Source of the DNA: UBA647 sp964400545
Lineage (GTDB): Bacteria > Acidobacteriota > Aminicenantia > UBA2199
Length of the DNA: 8,090 bases
Assembly: GCA_964400545.1 (NCBI GenBank)
Contig: CAYNUG010000102.1
Location: forward strand, 1-8,090
Reading direction: 5' to 3'
Each line of letters opens with the position of its first letter. Position 1 is the first letter of the stretch. The notes under the pieces are model-generated. The model did not search any database and had not been told where the DNA came from. It worked only from the letters and a program-made list of their open reading frames with translations. The position numbers and the translations under genes were made by a program. Below are positions 1 through 5,997 of this stretch, one piece after another.

Positions 1-160
1 ATTTGAGTAATTAACAACATTAACAGTTAAAGTTTGCAATAAAACCAAAATGAAATAGTAGTTATATATAAATATTGAAATTATATAAAATATATATTGT
101 AATATTGTCAGGGAAGGGAATCAGAATGGCCCACGTCGCCTCTTCAAATTAATTAGTTTT
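1..160. other. AT-rich intergenic region downstream of the NagZ-like gene
   Basis: Non-coding stretch beyond the 3' end of the minus-strand glycosidase gene. Bases 1-110 are almost entirely A/T. Bases 110-146 form a noticeably GC-richer patch. No convincing intrinsic terminator for the glycosidase gene is visible in either part: no stable GC-rich stem is followed by a U tract on the minus strand. It resembles no tRNA, tmRNA, SRP RNA or RNase P RNA that I can recognise. The neighbouring gene to the left lies outside the window. Confidence 0.6.
75..103 (+). promoter_or_regulatory. Possible sigma-70 promoter reading towards and antisense to the NagZ-like gene
   Basis: TTGAAA (75-80) and TGTAAT (98-103) are separated by 17 bases and each matches five of six consensus positions. 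A purine-rich Shine-Dalgarno-like segment (112-120) and an ATG at 126 follow, but the frame opened there has only eight codons (stop at 150-152). Such matches arise easily by chance in DNA this AT-rich. If real, the transcript would run antisense into the glycosidase gene. Confidence 0.2.
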
Positions 161-1735
161 TTATGCATACGAACCGAACGGGAATTGGCGGGAAATAGAG
201 ACCGGAAGTATCCCTTTCGGTTTTGCTTCCCCTGACAGGATTGAGATCAATGCTTCCAATTGAACATTTCTTGACCCGTAGGTTAATATTATCGTTCCTG
301 CATTTTTAAATTTTTTTACCGGATAAGGACTTCCGGCAAATACCAATATCAGATCTTTTCTAAGTTCCAGGATATGTTCTGTTAACGACAACTCCTTCAC
401 ATTCATATTTCCATTAATCGAATGATTTAGTAGTAGTACATAATCTGATCCAACGATCTTATCTGTGTGTTCGTTTAAACTTTCACTATCTTTTTTTATC
501 TGGATATATTTTATTCTTCGAAAAAGATCTCCAAATATTTTTTCGGTTTCGCTCCTTATTTTTTCACCAGAGAGATTCGCTGTATGGATATTTTTTTTCA
601 TATCAAGAACAAGTAATGTCCCTTTTTTTCTGATCGGGACAATATTAAGATCATTTTTCAGCAATGTGATCGACTCAATGGCAATTTTTTTTTCCTTTTT
701 CCTGTTTCTTCTCAAAACGGGAACATTTGCATCCTTTACAGTTTTGATCTTTTTTTTCAATTTTTCGATTCTCTGCAACGATTCATCTACTCTATCTCGG
801 TATTTTTTATTATCATTTATCTTCTTTCGAAATAACTCAACTAATTCTTTCTGAAGTACAATAGAATGGCTGACAGAAACAACATCTAAGGAAGTGTCAA
901 TGACTTTTTCAATTATCTGTTCGGATGAATAATTTTTCTTCACTGCATCCATTTCCAGACAGTCCGAAAATAAAACTCCCGAAAAACCAAGATCGTTGCG
1001 AAGAATATCTTTGGTTATACAAGGAGAAAATGTCGCGATTTCTTTTGAGATAGCCGGGAACAACACATGTGCGGTCATAATTGAGTCTATTCCCGCATTT
1101 ATCAGCTTTTGAAAAGGAGGTAGATTAACTTCTGATAAAAACTTCATGTCGATATTAGATTCAGGGATCTCGAGGTGTGAATCCTTAAAAGTATGGCCGT
1201 GGCCTGGGAAATGTTTTCCGCAAGCAACAATTCTGCTCTTCTTTAAACCTTTAAAAAATGCACTTCCAAATTTAGCTACAATCAAAGGATCATCGGAAAA
1301 TGCCCTTATACCTATCACCGGATTGTCCCCGGTTGTGTTAACATCCAGGACGGGAGCAAAGACCCCGTCGATGCCAAGAATATTTAACTCTTCTCCGATG
1401 ATCTGACCGGCTTTTCTTGCATTTTTTATTTTTCCTGTGGCTGCCAGTCCCATGTGCGAAATAAGTGTACTACCCATTTCACCGAGACGGACAATCGGGC
1501 CACCCTCCTGATCTATAAAGATCATAGGTGGAGTTTCCCCTGCACGATGGATAGAACTGGTCAGCTTTTTAAGTTGTTCAGCTGAGGATATATTCCTGGA
1601 GAATAAAATAATGAACCCGATATTATAAGAATTTATGAATTCTTTCTCTTCGTCCGAAAGGATCTCACTTCTGACCCCGATCATAAAAAGTTGTCCGACC
1701 TTGTCGGTCAGATCGGGCATATCTGAATTGTTCAT
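161..1735 (-). CDS. nagZ: Glycoside hydrolase family 3 beta-N-acetylhexosaminidase, NagZ-like, two-domain
   Basis: Predicted to cleave terminal beta-N-acetylglucosamine, most likely from muropeptides during peptidoglycan recycling. The 524-residue product has an N-terminal GH3 barrel (about 8-325) with DQEGG at 75-79, a conserved stretch at 127-150 (FAPVLDVN, NPVIGIRAF), KHFPGHG at 174-180 and the NagZ-type Asp-His dyad D185/H187. The nucleophile is D258 in SDCLEM (257-262), where many relatives have SDD. A basic helical linker (about 300-350) leads to a second alpha/beta domain (about 350-524) ending with GILPVSI, so it is longer than single-domain enterobacterial NagZ (about 340 residues). 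No signal peptide is seen, so it is probably cytosolic. It follows the acyltransferase gene by 18 nt and is probably co-transcribed. The start has no clear Shine-Dalgarno; M6 is an alternative. Family is secure; substrate is inferred. Confidence 0.88.
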   Translation of the reverse strand: MNNSDMPDLTDKVGQLFMIGVRSEILSDEEKEFINSYNIGFIILFSRNISSAEQLKKLTSSIHRAGETPPMIFIDQEGGPIVRLGEMGSTLISHMGLAATGKIKNARKAGQIIGEELNILGIDGVFAPVLDVNTTGDNPVIGIRAFSDDPLIVAKFGSAFFKGLKKSRIVACGKHFPGHGHTFKDSHLEIPESNIDMKFLSEVNLPPFQKLINAGIDSIMTAHVLFPAISKEIATFSPCITKDILRNDLGFSGVLFSDCLEMDAVKKNYSSEQIIEKVIDTSLDVVSVSHSIVLQKELVELFRKKINDNKKYRDRVDESLQRIEKLKKKIKTVKDANVPVLRRNRKKEKKIAIESITLLKNDLNIVPIRKKGTLLVLDMKKNIHTANLSGEKIRSETEKIFGDLFRRIKYIQIKKDSESLNEHTDKIVGSDYVLLLNHSINGNMNVKELSLTEHILELRKDLILVFAGSPYPVKKFKNAGTIILTYGSRNVQLEALISILSGEAKPKGILPVSISRQFPFGSYA

Positions 1736-1753
1736 CAGAATATTGTGCGGAAC

Positions 1754-2887
1754 TTATTTAATATTTTTTTTGAAAAGTCTCCTCTTTTTTACCATTTCAT
1801 GATCAAAGTATTTCCATTGTCCGTGAATTTTTGTGTTGTTTTCCAGTTCCGGGTTTGATTCTACTATTTTGAATCCGTGCTCATTTGCAGATCTTGCCAT
1901 TTCCAGCAGCATCATAAGGTCTATTCCTTTTCCCCGTTGGTGTTTTCTGATACCGGCAAGATAAAAATCCATACGATCGTTCTTTTTTAGTGCTTTTAAA
2001 AGGTGAAACCAACCGAAAGGCAACAAATGTCCGTTCGCTTTTTGCATTGCCTTTGAGAGACTTGGCAGTGCGAGCAGAAAACCTGCAACCTCATCTTTTT
2101 CAGTTGCAGCAACAATGACAAGATCCTTCTCAACAAATGAGAGATACTTTTTTATATAATAGCTGACCTGTCTTTTACTCAGGGGTACGGTACCGTACAG
2201 ATCATCAAATGCCTCATCAACTACTTCGAAAATTTCTTCCGCCCAATCTTTTATCAGTTCTTTGCGGTTTTTAAACTTCAATAATCTGATATTGCTTCTC
2301 TCTCTGAGCCTTTCTGCAATCTTTAACAGTTTCGGAGGCATTTCATCCATATTCGGGATCTTAGCGTTGAACTCAACCCAGTCTATTTCTTTTTCCATAC
2401 CGTTTTTTTCCATTAATTTAATGTAGTATGGATGATTATAATAAACTGCGATTGTAGGAATTTTATCAAACCCTTCATAAAGCATTCCCTCGGGGTCAAG
2501 ATCAGTAAATCCGTGAGGGCCGGTAATTGTGTTCAGCCCTAATTCTTTTGCCCAACTTTCAACAGCTGATAAAAGTGCATCTGCAACATCCTGATCATCG
2601 ATAGAATCAAACCAACCGAACCTTATATTTTTTGTGCCATATTTTTCATTAGCGATGATACTGTTGATCCCGGCTATCCTGCCTACCGGTTTCCCATCTT
2701 TAAAAGCCATAAATAATTTTGTTTCAGCATGGTCGTAAGCCGGGTTCTTATCCTTATTAAATAACTCCATGTCATCCAGGATCAGGGGTGGAACCCAATA
2801 TTTATTTCCTTTAAAAATCCCGAATGGAAATTTCACAAATTTTTTCAGATCTTTTTTTGATTCAATTGTTTTGATTTGTATGCTCAT
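1754..2887 (-). CDS. Tandem-GNAT N-acyltransferase, YghO / bacterial ceramide synthase-like family
   Basis: A 377-residue soluble protein with no signal peptide or membrane segment. It looks like two GNAT-type acyltransferase halves. The first half has a beta-strand motif GRIAGINSI (69-77) and the family-typical GPHGFTDLDPEGMLYEGF (123-140). The second has VAGFLLALPSL (267-277), a basic acyl-CoA-loop-like RKHQRGKGI (314-322), VESNPELENN (342-351) and a very basic C-terminus. From memory, this architecture belongs to the widespread YghO-like family that also contains the bacterial ceramide synthase of Caulobacter. The acyl donor and acceptor here are not known, and no serine palmitoyltransferase gene lies in the window. 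The ATG is well supported by AGAGG seven bases upstream and by a TATAAT element. It is first in a likely two-gene unit with the NagZ-like gene. Family assignment is fairly sure; reaction is not. Confidence 0.8.
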   Translation of the reverse strand: MSIQIKTIESKKDLKKFVKFPFGIFKGNKYWVPPLILDDMELFNKDKNPAYDHAETKLFMAFKDGKPVGRIAGINSIIANEKYGTKNIRFGWFDSIDDQDVADALLSAVESWAKELGLNTITGPHGFTDLDPEGMLYEGFDKIPTIAVYYNHPYYIKLMEKNGMEKEIDWVEFNAKIPNMDEMPPKLLKIAERLRERSNIRLLKFKNRKELIKDWAEEIFEVVDEAFDDLYGTVPLSKRQVSYYIKKYLSFVEKDLVIVAATEKDEVAGFLLALPSLSKAMQKANGHLLPFGWFHLLKALKKNDRMDFYLAGIRKHQRGKGIDLMMLLEMARSANEHGFKIVESNPELENNTKIHGQWKYFDHEMVKKRRLFKKNIK

Positions 2888-2894
2888 ATATTTT

Positions 2895-2899
2895 CCTCT
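2895..2899 (-). promoter_or_regulatory. Shine-Dalgarno site of the acyltransferase gene
   Basis: Read on the minus strand this is AGAGG, with seven bases before the ATG at 2887-2885. It fixes the start codon of the acyltransferase gene. Confidence 0.75.
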
Positions 2900-2903
2900 T
2901 AGA

Positions 2904-2932
2904 TTGATTATATAACAAAAAATAATTAAAAT
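2904..2932 (+). promoter_or_regulatory. Candidate sigma-70 promoter of aat
   Basis: TTGATT (2904-2909) and TAAAAT (2927-2932) are separated by exactly 17 bases, matching four and five of six consensus positions. A start near 2939 would leave an untranslated leader of about 40 bases before the aat ATG at 2979. The surrounding DNA is very AT-rich, so this is a sequence-only prediction. Confidence 0.4.
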
Positions 2933-2935
2933 TAA
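2907..2935 (-). promoter_or_regulatory. Candidate sigma-70 promoter of the acyltransferase-NagZ unit
   Basis: On the minus strand a perfect TATAAT (2912-2907) lies 17 bases downstream of a weak -35, TTAATT (2935-2930). The predicted transcript would start near 2900, giving a leader of about a dozen bases that contains the AGAGG ribosome site. The -10 overlaps the -35 of the opposing promoter candidate. Confidence 0.4.
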
Positions 2936-2978
2936 ATAGGTTCAAAATAATTTTAAAAAGTGCCTGGTTCATTAAAAA

Positions 2979-3665
2979 ATGAAAATTACATATCTGAATA
3001 GGAATACAAAATTCCCGAATCCTTTGAATGCTGATAAAAGTGGTATTCTTGCCATCGGAGGTGCATTAACAAAAAAAAGACTTATTGAAGCATATTCAGC
3101 CGGGATATTCCCATGGTATTCAAAAGGAGAGCCGGTCATGTGGTGGTCTCCTGATCCCCGAATGTTGTTGCTGCCCGATGATATTCATGTATCGAGAAAG
3201 ATGAGAGCATTGTTGAATAGAGAAGAGTTTAATGTTACCGTGGACAAAAATTTTGAACAAGTAATTGAAAATTGTAGAATGCCCCGTATGAATGAAGATG
3301 GGACATGGATCACTCCCGAAATGAAGAAAGCTTATACAGAACTTCATCATGAGGGTTTTGCTCATTCAATAGAAGTTTGGAGGGATGATGAATTGGCTGG
3401 AGGATTATATGGAATATCCTTTGGGAAGATGTTCTTTGGTGAATCGATGTTTTCCAAAGTTGCTAATTCCTCAAAATATGGTTTTATAAAACTTGCAGAA
3501 TACTTAAAGAGCAAAGATTTTCTATTCATCGATTGTCAGATCGACTCCCAACATCTAAGAACTCTTGGTGCCGCTCCGGTAGAGCGTAGAGAATTTCTCC
3601 GAATTCTTGAGAAAGGGATAAAGAATAACGGGATTAGTAAAATTACATTTCCTGAGATCGTTTGA
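2979..3665 (+). CDS. aat: Leucyl/phenylalanyl-tRNA-protein transferase
   Basis: Transfers Leu or Phe from its tRNA to the N-terminal Lys or Arg of proteins, creating destabilising N-degrons read by ClpS/ClpAP in the cytoplasm. The 228-residue product has the usual family length and all its hallmarks: FPWY (44-47), WWSPDPR (55-61), TWI (109-111), GGLYGISFG (141-149), FFGESMFS (152-159), SSK (164-166) and the catalytic-region DCQ (185-187), then HLRTLGA (192-198). It ends with consecutive stops TGA TAA. No Shine-Dalgarno precedes the ATG; the upstream bases are A-rich. Its substrate-delivery partners ClpS and ClpA are not in the window. It shares strand with the mre run, but the 84-bp gap suggests a separate transcript. 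Confidence 0.96.
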   Translation: MKITYLNRNTKFPNPLNADKSGILAIGGALTKKRLIEAYSAGIFPWYSKGEPVMWWSPDPRMLLLPDDIHVSRKMRALLNREEFNVTVDKNFEQVIENCRMPRMNEDGTWITPEMKKAYTELHHEGFAHSIEVWRDDELAGGLYGISFGKMFFGESMFSKVANSSKYGFIKLAEYLKSKDFLFIDCQIDSQHLRTLGAAPVERREFLRILEKGIKNNGISKITFPEIV

Positions 3666-3749
3666 TAAAGTATTGTTTTTTTAAATTCCGCCAATTTGAT
3701 AACACCCTTTATTATTGCTTTTTTTTAAGTATTCTGCTACTATCGGACA
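3666..3749. other. Intergenic gap between aat and the mre run
   Basis: This 84-bp gap contains a T8 run (3719-3726), but no hairpin stem precedes it, so it is not a convincing terminator. A weak promoter-like pair, TTGCTT (3715-3720) and TACTAT (3738-3743) with 17-base spacing, would start transcription at about the ATG of the next gene. That gene also lacks a Shine-Dalgarno, so a leaderless transcript is possible but unproven. Confidence 0.3.
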
Positions 3750-4898
3750 ATGGGAAAGACCAAAATAATTTTCTCTGTTTTAACTATTGTAATAACACTT
3801 TTTTTAGTGCGAACTGCAATAAAGTTTAATGAGAAAACCATCCCGGAAAAATTCACAGTTCCTGTCATTCAGGTGACCGGTATTTCGAAGGGCAGCAATC
3901 TTTTCCAAGATCTCTCGTTAGAGACCCCTCTAACTGTCAGCGATACATTATCTACTAAAGATCTGAGAGTTAAAACAGATTCTCAAACAGCATTCGAACT
4001 TTTTTACAAAGAGTGTTTTCTTAATATCCTTCCTGACTCCTATATTTATTACAACTCCCGGAGAAAGTCTCTTAGCCTTATCTCGGGTGAATTATACTGG
4101 GAAAAAGCAGGAAATTCTCCGGTGAAGATCAATATCGGTGAAGATGAAACATTTCTTTCAATTTCGTCTTCAGGCCGGGTCAGGAAGAGTTCCGACGGGA
4201 GTCTTGCTGTATGGAGTTATAAAGGGGGAAGCAAACTTTCAATACCGGAAGAAGATTTAATTGATATTCCTTCCGGGCAATATTTTGTTGTTGATAGCAG
4301 GAAAGCCGGGACATTCTTGCCGATACCGAAAGCAACTACTTATATTTCTCCTGAAAAAAAAGATGTTCACATAAAAAAGATAATGGATTTCCTTGTTAAA
4401 ATAGATTGGAAATTTGTACAAGGTGCGACAGAGTATAAAGTTAAACTTTACCCTTCTCCTTTAAGAGAGAATATTTTGCTCGAAAAGATCGTTGCATCAA
4501 ATAGGACAGGGATAGATCTTGAAGAGTTTGAGCAGACGAGGGAGTTTTATTGGGAAATCCTACCCTTGAGTAAGGACAGGATTGAGGGTGAACCCTCTAC
4601 TATGGGGGAAATCGATCTGTTCGGGGTTTTGATCAGAGAAGAGAAGGATCGCAGATCACCTGAACTTGCAATAACTTCTATGACCGTTAATGGAAATATG
4701 GTCCTGATCAGAGGAGATGCTGACATCAATTCTGAACTCTACATAGATGAAGTTCCGGTAAAGATTGATAGTAACGGCATTTTTATTTATACAAAAAGAT
4801 ATAAAACACTTGGACTGAAGCAGATAGTTTTTAAGATTATTTCCCCCTCGGGGGTTGAGTTGGTCCAGACAAAACAGGTGCGAATATATGAGGAATGA
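3750..4898 (+). CDS. Membrane-anchored periplasmic FecR-domain protein with FN3-like and glucodextranase-B-like domains
   Basis: Role unknown. The 382-residue protein starts with an uncleaved-looking signal anchor (about residues 5-22; no obvious cleavage site or lipobox), placing the rest outside the cytoplasm. Residues about 40-185 read as a FecR-type beta domain: repeated short strands, TPLTVSDTLST (59-69), LNILPDSYIYYNS (91-103) and LSLISGELYW (108-117). Residues about 219-290 resemble an FN3-like fold (DWKFVQGATEYKVKL at 219-233; FYWEILPL at 266-273). Residues about 304-381 resemble a glucodextranase domain B / Ig-like module, with SELYIDEVPVKIDSNGIF at 328-345. FecR domains also occur outside iron signalling in extracytoplasmic proteins. 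No sigma factor or TonB receptor is nearby. It sits 45 nt upstream of mreB, probably in the same operon, so an envelope or elongasome-linked role is inferred. The start lacks a clear Shine-Dalgarno. Confidence 0.75.
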   Translation: MGKTKIIFSVLTIVITLFLVRTAIKFNEKTIPEKFTVPVIQVTGISKGSNLFQDLSLETPLTVSDTLSTKDLRVKTDSQTAFELFYKECFLNILPDSYIYYNSRRKSLSLISGELYWEKAGNSPVKINIGEDETFLSISSSGRVRKSSDGSLAVWSYKGGSKLSIPEEDLIDIPSGQYFVVDSRKAGTFLPIPKATTYISPEKKDVHIKKIMDFLVKIDWKFVQGATEYKVKLYPSPLRENILLEKIVASNRTGIDLEEFEQTREFYWEILPLSKDRIEGEPSTMGEIDLFGVLIREEKDRRSPELAITSMTVNGNMVLIRGDADINSELYIDEVPVKIDSNGIFIYTKRYKTLGLKQIVFKIISPSGVELVQTKQVRIYEE

Positions 4899-4944
4899 AG
4901 AGTTGGTAAAATTGATACCACTGTCAGTGCCGGGAGATAAATAA
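4888..4944 (+). CDS. Possible 18-codon leader peptide coupled to mreB
   Basis: A short frame, MRNEELVKLIPLSVPGDK, begins inside the last codons of the FecR-like gene (11-nt overlap). It is preceded by AGGTG (4876-4880) with a seven-base spacer. Its TAA stop (4942-4944) shares its last A with the mreB ATG as TAATG, the geometry of translational reinitiation. It has no recognisable similarity and may be fortuitous. If translated, it would couple translation of mreB to the upstream gene. Confidence 0.25.
   Translation: MRNEELVKLIPLSVPGDK
4932..4936 (+). promoter_or_regulatory. Shine-Dalgarno site of mreB
   Basis: GGGAG lies seven bases before the ATG at 4944 and favours that codon over the in-frame ATG two codons later. 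Confidence 0.7.
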
Positions 4945-5975
4945 TGGGTATGTTAGCAAATTTCAGAGACTATTTGGGTGCAGACCTTGCAATTGATCTT
5001 GGTACGGCAAATACGCTGGTGTATCGTAAAGGGAAGGGTATTGTAATTAGAGAACCCTCTATGGTTGCTGTTATAAAAAGCACCGGGAAAATTCAGGCTA
5101 TTGGAAGGGAAGCAAAAGAAATGCTGGGGAAGACCCCGGGAAATATTGTAGCAATAAGACCATTGAAAGATGGAGTTATTGCTGATTTTGAAATAACAGA
5201 AAAAATGCTTGAATACTTTATTAAAAAAACCAGGGGTAACAAGAGCTTTTTTAAACCCAGGATTGTGATCGGAGTCCCTTCAGAGATCACTCAGGTTGAA
5301 AGAAGGGCGGTTAAAGATGCTGCACTCAGAGCCAGGGCAAGTGAAGTCATTCTTATTGAACAGGCTATGGCTGCTGCGATAGGTGCAGATCTTCCTATAA
5401 CGGAGGCCGGAGGGAATATAATTGTTGACATCGGTGGAGGTACAACAGATGTTGCAGTCATTTCTTTGTCAGGGATAGTGATATCAAAATCTATCAGAAC
5501 TGCCAGTAATGAGATGGATGAATCGATTATTGGATATATAAAGAAAAAATATAATCTTCTGATCGGTGAAAGAACAGCAGAGCAGATAAAAATCGAGATC
5601 GGGTCTGCGTATCCACTTGATGAAAATCTGGAAATGGAGATTAAAGGACGTGACCTTTCCCATGGAATTCCGAAAGTAATAACTATTACAGATAATGAAA
5701 TAAGAGAAGCACTCGAACCTGTAGTATATCAGATTATTGAAGCGATCAGAGTTACTCTGGAAAAAACGCCACCGGAACTTGCAGCAGATATTGTTGACCG
5801 GGGTATCATTCTGGCTGGCGGAGGATCGTTATTGAAGAACCTTGATAAAAGATTAAGAGAAGAAACGTCTCTTGCGGTTTTTACTGCCGAGGATCCTCTT
5901 ACAAGTGTAGTAATAGGGACAGGAAAGATCCTTGAAAACCTCGATCTTCTGAAGAAGGTCGGACATAATTATTAA
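4944..5975 (+). CDS. mreB: Rod shape-determining actin homologue MreB, with Gln at the catalytic Glu position
   Basis: Actin-fold ATPase that forms membrane-bound filaments on the cytoplasmic face and orients the elongasome. The 343 residues match the normal length. Visible motifs are phosphate-1 AIDLGTANT (16-24), TPGNIVAIRPLKDGVIADF (64-82), VPSEITQVERRA (111-122), phosphate-2 VDIGGGTTD (161-169, with the conserved T167) and adenosine-binding ILAGGGSLL (289-297). The first residues could form the amphipathic membrane helix of Gram-negative MreB. The usual IEEPMAAAIG is IEQAMAAAIG here: Q140 (codon CAG at 5361-5363) replaces the catalytic glutamate, and A141 replaces proline. The segment before MDE, usually V-G/A-G-D/N, is TASN (186-189). 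It lies 22 nt before mreC in an evident mreBCD-PBP2 operon. Identity is certain; altered ATPase activity is inferred. Confidence 0.97.
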   Translation: MGMLANFRDYLGADLAIDLGTANTLVYRKGKGIVIREPSMVAVIKSTGKIQAIGREAKEMLGKTPGNIVAIRPLKDGVIADFEITEKMLEYFIKKTRGNKSFFKPRIVIGVPSEITQVERRAVKDAALRARASEVILIEQAMAAAIGADLPITEAGGNIIVDIGGGTTDVAVISLSGIVISKSIRTASNEMDESIIGYIKKKYNLLIGERTAEQIKIEIGSAYPLDENLEMEIKGRDLSHGIPKVITITDNEIREALEPVVYQIIEAIRVTLEKTPPELAADIVDRGIILAGGGSLLKNLDKRLREETSLAVFTAEDPLTSVVIGTGKILENLDLLKKVGHNY

Positions 5976-5997
5976 TTAAGTTTACCGGATAGAAAAA

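Noticed and set aside
465..854. Plus-strand open frame of 129 codons inside the NagZ-like gene
   Set aside because: It is the reverse complement of lysine-rich coding sequence, giving a Phe/Ser-rich product with no motif. The minus-strand frame carries clear GH3 motifs.
1695..1707. Small hairpin near the start of the NagZ-like coding sequence
   Set aside because: A 5-bp stem with a 3-base loop (CCGAC/GTCGG) within codons; unlikely to be regulatory and expected by chance.
3120..3365. Minus-strand open frame inside aat
   Set aside because: It overlaps the conserved WWSPDPR region of aat on the other strand and has no recognisable features. The same reasoning excludes the open frames at 1146-1406 (+), 4547-4729 (-) and 5093-5290 (-).
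3719..3726. T8 run considered as an intrinsic terminator of aat
   Set aside because: No complementary GC-containing stem lies directly before it; T and A runs of this length are frequent in the window.
3715..3743. TTGCTT-17-TACTAT as a promoter of the FecR-like gene
   Set aside because: Only three and four of six consensus matches, and it would require a leaderless message. It is mentioned in the intergenic entry but not called as a promoter.
4919..4929. Odd palindrome CACTG-T-CAGTG before mreB considered as an operator
   Set aside because: The arms are only 5 bp, there is a single copy, and it cannot form a hairpin with a one-base loop. This is too weak to call without conservation.
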